Positions 38,551 through 48,666 of a stretch of DNA of 64,000 nucleotides are shown here, piece by piece. A model generated the notes under the pieces. That model had not been told where the DNA came from and made no database searches. It saw nothing but the letters and a program-made list of their open reading frames with translations. Made by a program: the position numbers and the translations under genes. Numbering within the stretch: the stretch's first letter is position 1; every line of letters starts with the position of its first letter. Origin of the DNA: Flavobacterium nitrogenifigens (GTDB lineage Bacteria > Bacteroidota > Bacteroidia > Flavobacteriales > Flavobacteriaceae); NCBI RefSeq assembly GCF_003254565.1, contig NZ_QJRI01000177.1:62001-126000 (forward strand), read 5' to 3'.

Positions 38551-40905
38551 ATGAGTCCTTCAAGAATTTTATTTCTAACTTTCATTTTGTGCTGTTTTTA
38601 TACCAAAATCAGCGCACAGGCTATCTCTGTCAATTCTAATGCGACACCTGCCGATTTAATTCAGAATGTTTTAATAAATAGTTCTTGCATCGATACTGAA
38701 AGTGTAAGTGGGTCGGGAAACCCAACTCCAAACCAGCAGAGTTATGGCTCTTTTACGGCAGGTGCAAATTTTCCTTTTTCGAGCGGAATAGTTTTAAGCA
38801 CTTCTCCAAGCACAAAAGCAGTGGGGCCTTATATACAGGAACAATCCAAAGGCACAGAAGTGCCAGGATGGAACGGTGATACTGATCTCAATCAAGCTTT
38901 AGGAATTAACAATAGTACGCAAGCAACAGTTTTAGAATTTGATTTTATAGCATTAACTAATTCTGTAAGCTTTAATTATATTTTTGCTTCAAATGAATAT
39001 CAACTTAATTTTCCTTGTATTTACTCAGACGGATTTGCATTCTTAATTAAAGAAGCTGGAAGCAGTGAAAACTATAAAAACCTTGCCGTTTTACCCAATA
39101 CTACAACAGCAGTTTCGGCAACAACAGTTCATCCTAAAATTGAAACTGTTAAAGATGAGTACGGAGTATCTTTAATTGGATGCGAAGCTGTTAATGAAAA
39201 CTACTTTAATGGATATAATTCAGATTCTAGCCCTATTAATTATGCAGGTCAGACCGTAGTAATGAATGCTTCAACGGATGTCATTCCAAATAAAAAATAT
39301 CACTTAAAAATGGTTGTTGCCGATGATGCTACGAGACAATACAATTCGGCAGTTTTTATTGAGGCAGGCAGTTTTGTAACTAAAATAAATTTTGGTGAAG
39401 ATAGAACTGTGGCAAATAATAATCCGATCTGTTTTGGAGAAAGTTACGTTTTAGATACCAATTTAAGTTCAACAGCTTATACTTTTAAATGGTTCAAAAA
39501 AGATGCTTCCAACAATTATATTGAGATTACTGGAGCAACGTCTTCCTCTTATGCTGTACAAACATCAGGAATGTATAAAGTTGAAGCAAATTTGAGTGGC
39601 ACGACATGCATTTCTATTGGAGAAATCACCATTGAGTTTACACCTCAAATTCAATCAACCAACACTTCTTTATTGCAATGTGATGATGATGCAGACGGTT
39701 TCACCATTTTTGATTTGACCAAAGTTGCTAATATTGTAAAAAATAATAACTCACAAATCGTTAATCAAGGATATTACGAAACTTTGGCAGATGCACAGGC
39801 AAAAACAAATCCAATTTTAAATCCGCAGCGTTATACCAACAAAACTCCAAATCAAATTGTTTTTGCTAGAATTGAAAATACTTTTGGTTGCAGTGCAATA
39901 CCTCAAATCACATTAAATGTTTCTAGTACTGTGATCCCAGATCAGAATCCAATTGCCAAGTGCGATGAAGATGAAATACAAGACGGTTTATATCAATTTG
40001 ATTTAGCAACAGAAGTAACTCCTCAAGTTTTAACAGGTTTGCCTCCTGGACTGGTAATCAATTATTTTTTGACAGCTTTAGACGCAGTTACAGAAACAAA
40101 TCAGCTACCAAATATTTTCAAAAATACTACGCCAAACAGCCAAACTATTTATGCTCGTGCCGCAAATGGTTCTGATTGTTATGATATCACTCCTATAGAA
40201 TTGATTGTCCACACCTTCAACCCTCCAAATTTTGAAGATGAGACACAATATCTTTGCAAAGGAAGCGAAATAACATTATCAGTAGCAACTGGTTTCAACA
40301 GTTATGCTTGGTCTAATAACTTAGGTACAACAAATTCAATCCAAGTTAACACCCCAGGTGATTACTCGGTAACCGTAACAGACGCTAATGGATGTCCAAA
40401 AACTAAAAATTTTAAAGTAATTCTATCTGAACCAGCTACAATTACAGGAGCTGATGTAAAAGATTTCTCTGGAATAGACAATTCTGTAAAGATTCTCTAT
40501 ACTGGTGTTGGAAATTATGAATTTTCTCTGGATGGAATTGTTTTTCAAGACGATCCAACTTTCACGCAAATAAGTCCAGGAGTCTATAATGCGATTGCTA
40601 GAGACAAAAATGGTTGCGGTCCTTCTAATGTATTTCAAATATATGTCTTAGACTATCCTCGTTTCTTTACTCCAAACGGAGACGGATTTAATGATTTATG
40701 GGTAATTAAAAACATTGACCAGATGCCAGATTATACCATCTCTATTTTTGATCGCTACGGAAAGTTATTAAAACAAATGAATCAGAATGGATCAGGCTGG
40801 AATGGAATTTTCAACGGAAGAGAAATGCCTTCAGATGATTATTGGTTTACGCTTCTTTTTGTTAATGGAAAAAATGTGAAAGGACACTTTAGTTTGAAAA
40901 GATAA
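38551..40905 (+). CDS. Choice-of-anchor L protein with T9SS type B sorting domain
   Basis: The protein is 784 aa with a signal peptide ending in ISAQ. About residues 28-275 match the choice-of-anchor L domain (LIQNVLINSSCIDTESVSGSG, then FNYIFASNEYQ and DGFAFLI). Several Ig-like or PKD-like modules follow. The last ~85 residues, YPRFFTPNGDGFNDLWVIKN through DYWFTLLFVNGKNVKGHFSLKR, are the gliding-motility-associated type B C-terminal domain used for T9SS export and cell-surface attachment. It is a probable surface adhesin. It ends before a terminator. Confidence 0.9.
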   Translation: MSPSRILFLTFILCCFYTKISAQAISVNSNATPADLIQNVLINSSCIDTESVSGSGNPTPNQQSYGSFTAGANFPFSSGIVLSTSPSTKAVGPYIQEQSKGTEVPGWNGDTDLNQALGINNSTQATVLEFDFIALTNSVSFNYIFASNEYQLNFPCIYSDGFAFLIKEAGSSENYKNLAVLPNTTTAVSATTVHPKIETVKDEYGVSLIGCEAVNENYFNGYNSDSSPINYAGQTVVMNASTDVIPNKKYHLKMVVADDATRQYNSAVFIEAGSFVTKINFGEDRTVANNNPICFGESYVLDTNLSSTAYTFKWFKKDASNNYIEITGATSSSYAVQTSGMYKVEANLSGTTCISIGEITIEFTPQIQSTNTSLLQCDDDADGFTIFDLTKVANIVKNNNSQIVNQGYYETLADAQAKTNPILNPQRYTNKTPNQIVFARIENTFGCSAIPQITLNVSSTVIPDQNPIAKCDEDEIQDGLYQFDLATEVTPQVLTGLPPGLVINYFLTALDAVTETNQLPNIFKNTTPNSQTIYARAANGSDCYDITPIELIVHTFNPPNFEDETQYLCKGSEITLSVATGFNSYAWSNNLGTTNSIQVNTPGDYSVTVTDANGCPKTKNFKVILSEPATITGADVKDFSGIDNSVKILYTGVGNYEFSLDGIVFQDDPTFTQISPGVYNAIARDKNGCGPSNVFQIYVLDYPRFFTPNGDGFNDLWVIKNIDQMPDYTISIFDRYGKLLKQMNQNGSGWNGIFNGREMPSDDYWFTLLFVNGKNVKGHFSLKR

Positions 40906-40996
40906 CTTTTATAAATTTCAAACTCTGAAATTCCAAATTCCAATACTTGGTCAAAAATTCAATTCTTTAAACAATTTCAATTAATCAAAAAAAAAG

Positions 40997-41034
40997 AATC
41001 CCAAACTCCATGAAATTGGAATTTGGGATTTTTT
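40997..41034 (+). terminator. Terminator after the T9SS cargo gene
   Basis: AATCCCAAACTCCA and TTGGAATTTGGGATT form a stem followed by a T run; it also serves as a repeated AT-rich hairpin between converging genes. Confidence 0.7.
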
Positions 41035-41053
41035 ATATTGAAAGTTAAACTAA

Positions 41054-42850
41054 TTAGATTTTATATCTTTTTCTATCAGTTTCACTTAAGTAAATCTTTC
41101 TTAAACGTAAAGATTTTGGAGTTACTTCAACGTACTCATCTTTTTGGATATACTCTAAAGCTTCTTCTAATGAGAATTTGATAGCTGGAATAATTCTAGC
41201 TTTATCATCAGCTCCAGAAGAACGTACGTTAGAAAGTTTTTTCGTTTTAGTAACGTTAACAGTCATATCGTCGCTACGAGTGTTTTCTCCAATTACCTGA
41301 CCTTCATAGATATCCTCGTTAGGATCAACGAAGAATTTACCACGATCTTGTAATTTATCAATAGAATAAGGAATAGCTTTTCCGTTTTCCATAGAGATTA
41401 ATGAACCGTTGTTACGTCCAGGAATTTCTCCTTTGTATGGTTCGTACCCAATGAAACGGTGTGCCATAATAGCCTCACCAGCAGTAGCAGTAAGCAATTG
41501 ATTTCTCAAACCAATGATTCCACGAGATGGAATGTTGAATTTAATAATCATACGCTCACCTTTACCTTCCATAGAAAGCATTTCACCTTTACGGATAGTC
41601 ACGAATTCAACCGCTCTACCTGAAAGGTTTTCTGGCAAGTCGATCGTTAATTCTTCAATTGGCTCACATTTAACACCATCAACTTCTTTGATAATAACTT
41701 GCGGCTGACCAATTTGAAGCTCATATCCTTCTCTTCTCATTGTTTCAATAAGAACAGATAAGTGAAGTACACCACGACCAAAAACCATGAATTTATCAGC
41801 AGAATCAGTTTCTCCAACTTTCATTGCTAAGTTTTTCTCAAGCTCTTTTGTCAATCTTTCACGGATATGACGAGAAGTAACAAATTTACCTTCTTTACCA
41901 AAGAAAGGTGAATCGTTAATTGTAAACAACATACTCATTGTTGGCTCGTCGATAGCAATTGTCTGTAAAGCTTCTGGATTTTCAAAATCAGCGATAGTAT
42001 CACCAATTTCGAATCCTTCAATACCTACAACCGCACAAATATCTCCAGCAACAACCTCTTCTACTTTTCTACGGCCTAAACCTTCAAAAGTGTGTAATTC
42101 TTTAATTCTAGATTTGATGATTTTACCATCTCTTTTTACCAAAGAAATTGGCATTCCTTCTTTTAAAGTACCTCTTTCAAGACGTCCGATAGCGATACGA
42201 CCTGTAAATGAAGAGAAATCTAAAGACGTGATCAACATTTGTGGAGTACCTTCAGAAACTTTAGGAGCTGGAACATTAGCAATAACCATGTCTAATAATG
42301 GTTCAATGTTTTCTGTTTGATTTTTCCAATCATCAGACATCCAGTTGTTTTTAGCAGAACCGTAAACAGCTGGGAAATCTAACTGCTCTTCAGTAGCTCC
42401 TAATTCGAACATTAGGTCAAAAACTTTTTCGTGAACTTCTTCAGGAGTACAGTTTTCTTTATCTACTTTATTGATAACCACGCAAGGCTTCAATCCTAAA
42501 TCGATCGCTTTTTGCAAAACGAAACGAGTTTGAGGCATTGGTCCTTCAAAAGCATCAACTAGCAAACATACACCATCGGCCATGTTCAATACACGTTCTA
42601 CTTCACCTCCAAAATCGGCGTGGCCAGGAGTGTCGATAATATTGATTTTTGTTCCTTTATATTGAACCGATACGTTTTTAGAAGTAATGGTAATACCTCT
42701 CTCGCGCTCTAAATCATTATTATCTAAGATTAAATCACCTGTGTTTTCGTTTTCACGAAATAACTGACAGTGATACATAATTTTATCAACCAAAGTTGTT
42801 TTACCGTGATCGACGTGGGCAATAATTGCAATGTTTCTAATAGATTCCAT
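41054..42850 (-). CDS. typA: GTP-binding translation factor TypA/BipA
   Basis: The protein is 598 aa. G-motifs are [10 protein letters not shown] (G1), [12 protein letters not shown] (G2 area), DTPGHADF (G3), NKVD (G4) and GSAKN (G5). EF-G-like domains II, III and V and the BipA-specific C-terminal domain follow ([41 protein letters not shown]). TypA acts on the ribosome under stress and cold. Length is normal. The gene is monocistronic with its own promoter. Confidence 0.97.
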   Translation of the reverse strand: MESIRNIAIIAHVDHGKTTLVDKIMYHCQLFRENENTGDLILDNNDLERERGITITSKNVSVQYKGTKINIIDTPGHADFGGEVERVLNMADGVCLLVDAFEGPMPQTRFVLQKAIDLGLKPCVVINKVDKENCTPEEVHEKVFDLMFELGATEEQLDFPAVYGSAKNNWMSDDWKNQTENIEPLLDMVIANVPAPKVSEGTPQMLITSLDFSSFTGRIAIGRLERGTLKEGMPISLVKRDGKIIKSRIKELHTFEGLGRRKVEEVVAGDICAVVGIEGFEIGDTIADFENPEALQTIAIDEPTMSMLFTINDSPFFGKEGKFVTSRHIRERLTKELEKNLAMKVGETDSADKFMVFGRGVLHLSVLIETMRREGYELQIGQPQVIIKEVDGVKCEPIEELTIDLPENLSGRAVEFVTIRKGEMLSMEGKGERMIIKFNIPSRGIIGLRNQLLTATAGEAIMAHRFIGYEPYKGEIPGRNNGSLISMENGKAIPYSIDKLQDRGKFFVDPNEDIYEGQVIGENTRSDDMTVNVTKTKKLSNVRSSGADDKARIIPAIKFSLEEALEYIQKDEYVEVTPKSLRLRKIYLSETDRKRYKI

Positions 42851-42869
42851 CTGTGATTTTTAATGGGCG

Positions 42870-42877
42870 CAAAGGTA
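42870..42877 (-). promoter_or_regulatory. -7 promoter element of typA
   Basis: The minus strand reads TACCTTTG, matching TAnnTTTG, 19 nt upstream of the ATG at 42850. No -33 TTG was found. Confidence 0.5.
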
Positions 42878-43018
42878 CACTTTATTTTTTAAAAAAAAAT
42901 GTTTCTGCCATAGTTTGCGTATATACAATCAATTAGTTAATATAAATGATAAAAATATCGTTTTCAAAATGATATTAAGATACGTTCTGTTATAGTTAAA
43001 TTAACTATATTTGAGGTG

Positions 43019-44728
43019 ATGAAAAGTAAAACTCTCCAAATTACTCTTATTTATACCATCATCTCGATAATTATGGCGGTCTTATGTCATAAATTACTCA
43101 TAACCTACTTTTCTTCTTCAGAATATCTATATCTGCCTTTAATAAAAGATGTTGTTTTTATTCTAATTACAGTATTGGTTTTCAGTTTAATACTTTCAAA
43201 AAATGAAAAAAGAAACATAACCATCTTTGAAAAACTAAACAAGACCAACGAAGAAATAAAAGAATCTAATGAGAAATATGACATTGTAGCAAAAGCGACA
43301 AGCGATACAATCTGGGATTGGAAAATTCAAGAGGACAGTATTAATTGGAACAAAGGAATTGAAGGTGTTTTTGGTTATGACCCAAAAGAAGTGGGCAAAA
43401 CTTCTAAATGGTGGTTTGACAAAATTCACCCAGAAGACAGCATCCGAATGTCAATAAAGTTATATTCTTTCATAGAACAAAAAACTGAAAAATGGCAGGA
43501 TCAATACCGTTTTAGATGCGCAGATGGATCATATAAATATGTTTTGGATCGAGGTTTTTTATTGAAAGATGAAAATGGAAGAGCCATCAGAATGATTGGA
43601 GCTATTCAGGATATTACGAAACAAAAAGAAGAAGAGCAGCGATTAAAACTTTTAGAAACTGTAATTACACAATCTAAAGATTCTATTTTAATTACCGAGG
43701 CCAATTCTTCTGAAAGAAAAATACCGAAAATAGTTTACGTGAATCCTGCATTTTCTCAAATGTCAGGTTATCAGTCAAATGAAATCATTGGGAAATCGCC
43801 AAACATTTTTAAAGGGCCGAAATCAGATTCTGACGAATTAAAGAAACTTTTAAGAGCCATAAAAAACGAAGAAGAATGCCTAATTGAAACCATTACTTAC
43901 ACCAAAAGTAAAGAAGAATACTGGGTACGCTTTTCTATGATTCCTATATTTAATAATGAAGGCATAATTTCTCACTGGATCTCAATACAGAGAGATATTA
44001 CAGATGAGAAAAAACTTGAAACAGAAAAAGAACATCTTATTCGAGAATTAACCCAAAACAATAAGGATTTAAAACAATTCTCCTATATCACATCACACAA
44101 TCTTAGAGCACCGCTTTCGAATTTGATTGGACTTTTAAATTTAATAGAAGACATACCTATAGAAAATGAAGAGCTTGAAGAAATATTAGCCGGATTTACA
44201 AAATCAACACATTTGCTAAATGAAACCATCAATGATTTAGTAAAAGTTATCATCATTAAAGACAACCCTTCTATGCAAAAAGAAGAAGTATCTTTAAAAG
44301 AAGTTTTTGAAAATGTATTTAGTCAATTATCTTTTCAAATCGAGTTACACAAACCAATAATTAAACTTAAATTCGACAAAGTACCTGAACTTATTACTAA
44401 TAAGGCTTATATTGAAAGTATCTTATTAAATCTCTTAACCAACTCTATAAAATACAAATCAGAAAACAGGAAACTAAAAATATCTATAATAGCAGAACAA
44501 ATAGAGCAAAGAACAATCTTAACCTTTAAAGATAACGGAATCGGAATTGACCTTGAACGAAATCGCGACAAAGTATTTGGCCTTTATCAAAGATTTCATA
44601 ATTACCCTGACAGCAAAGGCTTAGGATTATATCTTGTAAAATCGCAAGTAGAAACAATGGGAGGCACAATCTCTATTGATAGTGAAGTTAATAAAGGAAC
44701 TACATTTACGATAACATTTAAAAATTAA
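43019..44728 (+). CDS. PAS-domain sensor histidine kinase
   Basis: The protein is 569 aa from ATG 43019; a GTG at 43016 adds one residue. It has two N-terminal transmembrane helices (about 8-28 and 38-58), a PAS/PAC unit (SDTIWDWKIQEDSINWNKG through IRMIGAIQDITKQK, about 94-200), a second PAS (IVYVNPAFSQMSGYQSNEIIGK), an H-box (SHNLRAPLSNLIGLLNLI) and an HATPase domain (DNGIGIDLERN, GLGLYLVKSQVETMGG). The second PAS has a LOV-like shape but lacks the photoactive Cys. A TATATTTG at 43006-43013 would leave almost no leader. It is coupled (5 nt) to a response regulator. Confidence 0.93.
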   Translation: MKSKTLQITLIYTIISIIMAVLCHKLLITYFSSSEYLYLPLIKDVVFILITVLVFSLILSKNEKRNITIFEKLNKTNEEIKESNEKYDIVAKATSDTIWDWKIQEDSINWNKGIEGVFGYDPKEVGKTSKWWFDKIHPEDSIRMSIKLYSFIEQKTEKWQDQYRFRCADGSYKYVLDRGFLLKDENGRAIRMIGAIQDITKQKEEEQRLKLLETVITQSKDSILITEANSSERKIPKIVYVNPAFSQMSGYQSNEIIGKSPNIFKGPKSDSDELKKLLRAIKNEEECLIETITYTKSKEEYWVRFSMIPIFNNEGIISHWISIQRDITDEKKLETEKEHLIRELTQNNKDLKQFSYITSHNLRAPLSNLIGLLNLIEDIPIENEELEEILAGFTKSTHLLNETINDLVKVIIIKDNPSMQKEEVSLKEVFENVFSQLSFQIELHKPIIKLKFDKVPELITNKAYIESILLNLLTNSIKYKSENRKLKISIIAEQIEQRTILTFKDNGIGIDLERNRDKVFGLYQRFHNYPDSKGLGLYLVKSQVETMGGTISIDSEVNKGTTFTITFKN

Positions 44729-44733
44729 TTACT

Positions 44734-45141
44734 ATGCTTGAGCAGATTTTATGCATTGATGATGACCCAATAACATTAATGCTATGCAAAAAGGTAATTT
44801 CAAAATCTTCATTTTCACATGAAGTTGTTACAGCTCAAAATGGCGAAGAAGCCCTTCATCATTTCAATGTCTTAAAATATACCAAGGACAAAACAAAAAA
44901 AAGGCCTGAATTAATTTTTTTAGATTTAAATATGCCAATTATGGGAGGATGGGAATTTCTAGACCATTTCACTTCTTCAGATTATAAAGAGTTCAATACA
45001 GTTCCGGTAATTGTGTTATCTTCTACCATTGATCCTGAAGACCTTGCCAAAGCAAAAAAATACCCAATTATAATAGATTTCCTTTCTAAACCAATTACAC
45101 AGCCAATGCTAGAATACCTTAAAAAGAAAATTGATTTATAA
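44734..45141 (+). CDS. Single-domain response regulator
   Basis: The protein is 135 aa, a receiver domain only: D10/D11 acidic pair in LCIDDDP, phosphoacceptor D64 in LIFLDLNMP, VIVLSSTIDPED in the switch Thr/Ser region and FLSKPI with the Lys. There is no output domain, so it probably acts through protein-protein interaction, like the phosphorelay or Rcp-type receivers. It pairs with the PAS kinase 5 nt upstream. Confidence 0.93.
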   Translation: MLEQILCIDDDPITLMLCKKVISKSSFSHEVVTAQNGEEALHHFNVLKYTKDKTKKRPELIFLDLNMPIMGGWEFLDHFTSSDYKEFNTVPVIVLSSTIDPEDLAKAKKYPIIIDFLSKPITQPMLEYLKKKIDL

Positions 45142-45234
45142 AATTTAAAACCCTAATGTTTTAAATTCTAAATAACAAAACCCCTCAATACACAAAATCA
45201 ATCAAGGTTTAAATTTTTAAATCTCTCAAATAAT

Positions 45235-45287
45235 AAATTCCAAACTCCAATCTATTTATAAAATTGGAATTTGGAATTTATTTTTTA
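45235..45287 (+). terminator. Terminator after the kinase/regulator pair
   Basis: AAATTCCAAACTCCAAT and ATTGGAATTTGGAATTT form a 17-bp stem with one mismatch, followed by a T run. It is similar to the hairpin at 40997. Confidence 0.75.
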
Positions 45288-45313
45288 TTGGAATTTTATT
45301 CTAGATTTAAAAC

Positions 45314-45341
45314 AAAAAAAGTCCTCTTTTGGAGGACTTTT
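45314..45341 (-). terminator. Terminator of rpsT
   Basis: On the minus strand AAAGTCCTC and GAGGACTTT pair with a 5-nt loop and a long T run follows, 24 nt after the rpsT stop. Confidence 0.9.
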
Positions 45342-45364
45342 ATATTTTTAATAAATTGTTTTAA

Positions 45365-45616
45365 TTACAATTTAGCAACATGTTTAGTTAATTTAGACTT
45401 CAAGTTAGAAGCTTTATTATCATGGATGATGTTCTTTTTAGCTAATTTATCAATCATAGAAACTACAGTTGATAATTTTGCAGTAGCATCAGCTTTATCA
45501 GTAGCTAATCTTAACGCTTTAATAGCATTACGAGTAGTTTTATGCTGATATCTGTTAAGAACTCTTCTTTTTTCGTTACTTCTGATTCTTTTTAATGCTG
45601 ACTTATGATTTGCCAT
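45365..45616 (-). CDS. rpsT: 30S ribosomal protein S20
   Basis: The protein is 83 aa, starts [21 protein letters not shown] and has the basic, helical composition of S20 ([37 protein letters not shown]). It binds 16S rRNA early in 30S assembly. It lies downstream of two tRNA-Glu genes and proS on the same strand. Confidence 0.97.
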   Translation of the reverse strand: MANHKSALKRIRSNEKRRVLNRYQHKTTRNAIKALRLATDKADATAKLSTVVSMIDKLAKKNIIHDNKASNLKSKLTKHVAKL

Positions 45617-45770
45617 TTTCTTTTAATTTTAGATGTAATAATTATTATAAATACTAGTTAAAAAAGAAAAACCTCCCACAACTGTAAAACAATCACTTTG
45701 GTTTTAACTAATAAAACAAAAACCGAGACACCAATCTTTGTTTTACAAAACTTATTTACAACTAATTTTG

Positions 45771-45842
45771 TAGTCCGTAGGGGAATCGAACCCCTGTTAC
45801 CAGGATGAAAACCTGGCGTCCTAACCCCTAGACGAACGGACC
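45771..45842 (-). tRNA. tRNA-Glu (anticodon TTC)
   Basis: The minus strand starts GGTCCGTTCGTC. Stem CCAGG/CCTGG encloses the anticodon loop TTTTCAT, giving TTC. T-arm AGGGG-TTCGATT-CCCCT and acceptor GGTCCGT/ACGGACT close the cloverleaf. Length 72 nt with discriminator A; CCA is not encoded. Confidence 0.95.
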
Positions 45843-45887
45843 AATATTCTCCTAAGTTGGAAACTTTTCAATATGTAATATAACTTG

Positions 45888-45959
45888 TAGTCCGTGGGGG
45901 AATCGAACCCCCCTTACCAGGATGAAAACCTGGCGTCCTAACCGATAGACGAACGGACC
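45888..45959 (-). tRNA. tRNA-Glu (anticodon TTC), second copy
   Basis: The same acceptor and anticodon stems as its neighbour, with anticodon TTC, but different D-loop (ATCGG instead of AGGGG) and T-stem (GGGGG-TTCGATT-CCCCC). It is separated from the other tRNA-Glu by 45 nt. The differences make it a distinct gene and not a very recent duplication. Confidence 0.95.
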
Positions 45960-46037
45960 GCGCTTCTGTATTGCGGATGCAAAGATACATCTATTTTTTA
46001 TTTGCGCAACACCTAATGCAAAAAAATGTATTTTTTT

Positions 46038-47516
46038 TTAATACGCCTTAGCAAAAAGCACTCTTTTAGAAGATGGTTTCCCAGTAAACACACAGGTTCC
46101 CGCCTCTTCAATAGCATCCAAAGGAATGCAACGAATTGTCGCTTTTGTCAATTCTTTTATCTTTTCTTCTGTCTCAGCAGTCCCATCCCAATGAGCAGAT
46201 AAAAAACCTCCTTTTCCTTCTAAAACTTCTTTAAATTCCTCAAAACTATTTACTTCCGTAATATGAGTATTGCGATAATCTAATGCTTTAGTAAATAAGT
46301 CCGTTTGAATCTGTTCTAAAAGATCATTTACATGTTCAACAATTTTTTCGCTAGCAACAACCTCTTTTGTCAAATTATCGCGTCTTGCCACCTCAAAAGT
46401 TCCGTTTTCTAAATCTTTTGGACCAACCGCAATTCGAACAGGAACTCCTTTCAATTCCCATTCTGCAAATTTAAATCCTGGCTTTTGAGTTGTTCTGTCA
46501 TCAAACTTAACCGTGATTTTCAATTTTCTCAATTTAGCTGTTAAATCTTTAACGGCTTCTGTAATTTGAGCCAATTGTTCATCAGTCTTATATATAGGTA
46601 CAATAACTACTTGAATTGGAGCCAAATTTGGAGGCAATACCAATCCTTGATCATCAGAATGCGTCATGATTAACGCTCCCATTAAACGAGTAGATACTCC
46701 CCAAGAAGTTCCCCAAACGTGTTCTTGTTTTCCTTCTGCATTAGCAAACTTAACATCAAATGCTTTTGCAAAGTTCTGACCCAAGAAGTGAGATGTACCA
46801 GCCTGCAACGCTTTTCCGTCCTGCATTAACGCCTCGATGCAATATGTTTCATCAGCACCAGCAAAACGTTCTGTTTCGGTCTTAAAACCTTTAACAACTG
46901 GAATTGCCATAAAGTTCTCAGCAAAATCAGCATAAACATTCATCATTTTTTCAGACTCGTCAATAGCTTCCGCTTTTGTAGCATGAGCGGTATGCCCCTC
47001 CTGCCATAAAAACTCAGCAGTTCTCAAAAACAAACGCGTACGCATTTCCCAACGAACCACATTGGCCCATTGATTAATCAATAGAGGCAAATCTCTATAT
47101 GATTGCACCCACCCTTTATATGTAGACCAAATAATAGCTTCACTTGTTGGACGAACAATAAGCTCCTCCTCTAATCTTGCATTTGGATCAACCATTAATT
47201 TACCAGGTCTTTCCTCATCATTTTTTAATCTGTAATGCGTTACAACCGCACATTCTTTTGCAAATCCTTCCGCATTTTTCTCCTCAGCCTCAAACATGCT
47301 TTTCGGCACAAACAAAGGGAAATACGCATTTTGATGTCCAGTTTCTTTGAACATACGATCTAACTCAGCTTGCATTTTTTCCCAAATAGCATATCCGTAT
47401 GGCTTTATTACCATACATCCTCTAACTCCTGAATTTTCAGCTAGATCTGCCTTTACAACCAGTTCGTTATACCATTTCGAATAATCTTCTGATCTTGTAG
47501 TAAGGTTCTTACTCAT
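46038..47516 (-). CDS. proS: Prolyl-tRNA synthetase (archaeal/eukaryote-like type)
   Basis: The protein is 492 aa of the short type lacking the bacterial editing insertion. Motif 1 ([21 protein letters not shown]), motif 2 ([25 protein letters not shown]) and motif 3 ([21 protein letters not shown]) are present, with the anticodon-binding domain after about residue 280 and a C-terminal end [14 protein letters not shown]. It joins Pro to its tRNA. A promoter with TTG-17 bp-TAGTTTTG lies upstream; two tRNA-Glu genes and rpsT follow. Confidence 0.96.
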   Translation of the reverse strand: MSKNLTTRSEDYSKWYNELVVKADLAENSGVRGCMVIKPYGYAIWEKMQAELDRMFKETGHQNAYFPLFVPKSMFEAEEKNAEGFAKECAVVTHYRLKNDEERPGKLMVDPNARLEEELIVRPTSEAIIWSTYKGWVQSYRDLPLLINQWANVVRWEMRTRLFLRTAEFLWQEGHTAHATKAEAIDESEKMMNVYADFAENFMAIPVVKGFKTETERFAGADETYCIEALMQDGKALQAGTSHFLGQNFAKAFDVKFANAEGKQEHVWGTSWGVSTRLMGALIMTHSDDQGLVLPPNLAPIQVVIVPIYKTDEQLAQITEAVKDLTAKLRKLKITVKFDDRTTQKPGFKFAEWELKGVPVRIAVGPKDLENGTFEVARRDNLTKEVVASEKIVEHVNDLLEQIQTDLFTKALDYRNTHITEVNSFEEFKEVLEGKGGFLSAHWDGTAETEEKIKELTKATIRCIPLDAIEEAGTCVFTGKPSSKRVLFAKAY

Positions 47517-47570
47517 ATTATATTTTTTGGCACAAATTTTGTTTTAAACAATTTTAACTAAATAGTTTGA

Positions 47571-47598
47571 CAAAACTAACTAATTTTGTAATGTGCAA
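47571..47598 (-). promoter_or_regulatory. Promoter of proS
   Basis: On the minus strand a -33 TTG (47598-47596) and a -7 TAGTTTTG (47578-47571) are separated by 17 bp, a good match to the Bacteroidota consensus. The divergent TAATTTTG at 47581-47588 may serve the plus-strand lipoprotein gene, so the two promoters overlap. Confidence 0.6.
47581..47588 (+). promoter_or_regulatory. -7 promoter element of the Gly/Tyr-rich lipoprotein gene
   Basis: TAATTTTG fits TAnnTTTG and lies 30 nt before the ATG at 47619. It sits within the divergent proS promoter. Confidence 0.45.
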
Positions 47599-47618
47599 CA
47601 ATAAAAAACACCACAGAT

Positions 47619-48626
47619 ATGAAAACTTACCTTTCACTCCGCCAAAACTCTAATCATTTTTACTTAATTGGATTATTGAGTTTATTGCTAGCATCTTGTG
47701 GTTCTTACCAAAATTCCTCTTATTATGATAATGATGGAGTTTATGGTGGCTCATCTGTAAAATATGCGCAAACTACTGGTACAAACAACCAATACAAAGA
47801 ATATTTCAGATCACTGCAAGATGACAATCAGTCAACTGAAATTTTTACTGACGTTGACAATTATACTAATTATTCAGACAGCACTCAAACTGCCTCAACA
47901 GGTTATCCTGCATGGGGAAGCAGCAGTTCTGACGTTTCTGTAAGCTTCTACACTACCCCAACATGGTCATTTGGATTTGGATGGGGATACCCTTATTACG
48001 GCTATGGCTATTACGGATGGGGATACCCTTATTACGGATGGGGATATCCAGGATGGGGCTACCCAGGCTGGGGTTATCCAGGTTGGGGATATCCATATTA
48101 TGGTTACGGATACAACTATTCTTACAACTACGGAAGAAGAGGTTCTGCAGCTTATTATGGAGACAGAAACTATGCTTACAATAGAAATTATAGCACAAAT
48201 AGAGGGTACACAACCAACAGAAATTACACGACTAATAGAGGATACACTACCAATAGAGGAGATTATACAACAAACAGAAATTATACCACAAACAGATCTA
48301 ACAGCTATACTGACTTTAGAAGAACTTCTACTTTAAACCGAGGAACAACCAGCCCTACATTTACTAATAGAGGAAATTACAACAATGGCTCTAATTACAA
48401 CTATAGCAACAGAAGATCTTATAATAATAGCGGAAATGCCACAACAAACAGAAGCTATACACCTAACTACAATAGCGGCTCATCAAGAAGCTACACCCCA
48501 AGCAATAGTGGCTCATCAAGGAGCTACTCTCCTAGCATGGGAGGCGGAGGCGGTTCTAGATCATACAGCGGCGGTGGCGGCGGTGGAGGAATGAGATCTG
48601 GCGGCGGTGGCGGAGGAAGAAGATAA
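47619..48626 (+). CDS. Low-complexity Gly/Tyr/Asn-rich lipoprotein
   Basis: The protein is 335 aa. A lipoprotein signal ends LLLASC. After a Ser/Asn/Tyr-rich region, residues about 110-170 are a repeat of Gly-Tyr-Pro-Trp units (GWGYPGWGYP), followed by Asn-Arg-Tyr-Thr repeats (TTNRGYTTNR) and a Gly-Ser-Gly tail. Such sequences suggest a cell-surface or matrix protein, but no function can be assigned. The base composition repeats strongly enough that open frames also appear on other frames; those are artefacts. Confidence 0.7.
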   Translation: MKTYLSLRQNSNHFYLIGLLSLLLASCGSYQNSSYYDNDGVYGGSSVKYAQTTGTNNQYKEYFRSLQDDNQSTEIFTDVDNYTNYSDSTQTASTGYPAWGSSSSDVSVSFYTTPTWSFGFGWGYPYYGYGYYGWGYPYYGWGYPGWGYPGWGYPGWGYPYYGYGYNYSYNYGRRGSAAYYGDRNYAYNRNYSTNRGYTTNRNYTTNRGYTTNRGDYTTNRNYTTNRSNSYTDFRRTSTLNRGTTSPTFTNRGNYNNGSNYNYSNRRSYNNSGNATTNRSYTPNYNSGSSRSYTPSNSGSSRSYSPSMGGGGGSRSYSGGGGGGGMRSGGGGGGRR

Positions 48627-48666
48627 TTTCCTCTGCACACTTGAATTAAAACTAAAACGTACCAAA

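Noticed and set aside
43019..44728. LOV blue-light photoreceptor
   Set aside because: The second PAS reads IIGKSPNIFKGP where LOV domains have the NCRFLQ-type motif; the photoactive Cys is missing.
47953..48594. Open frames on other frames of the Gly/Tyr-rich lipoprotein (47971-48336, 48385-48594 plus, 47953-48213 minus)
   Set aside because: They are by-products of repetitive base composition over a gene with a clear signal peptide; none has its own signals.
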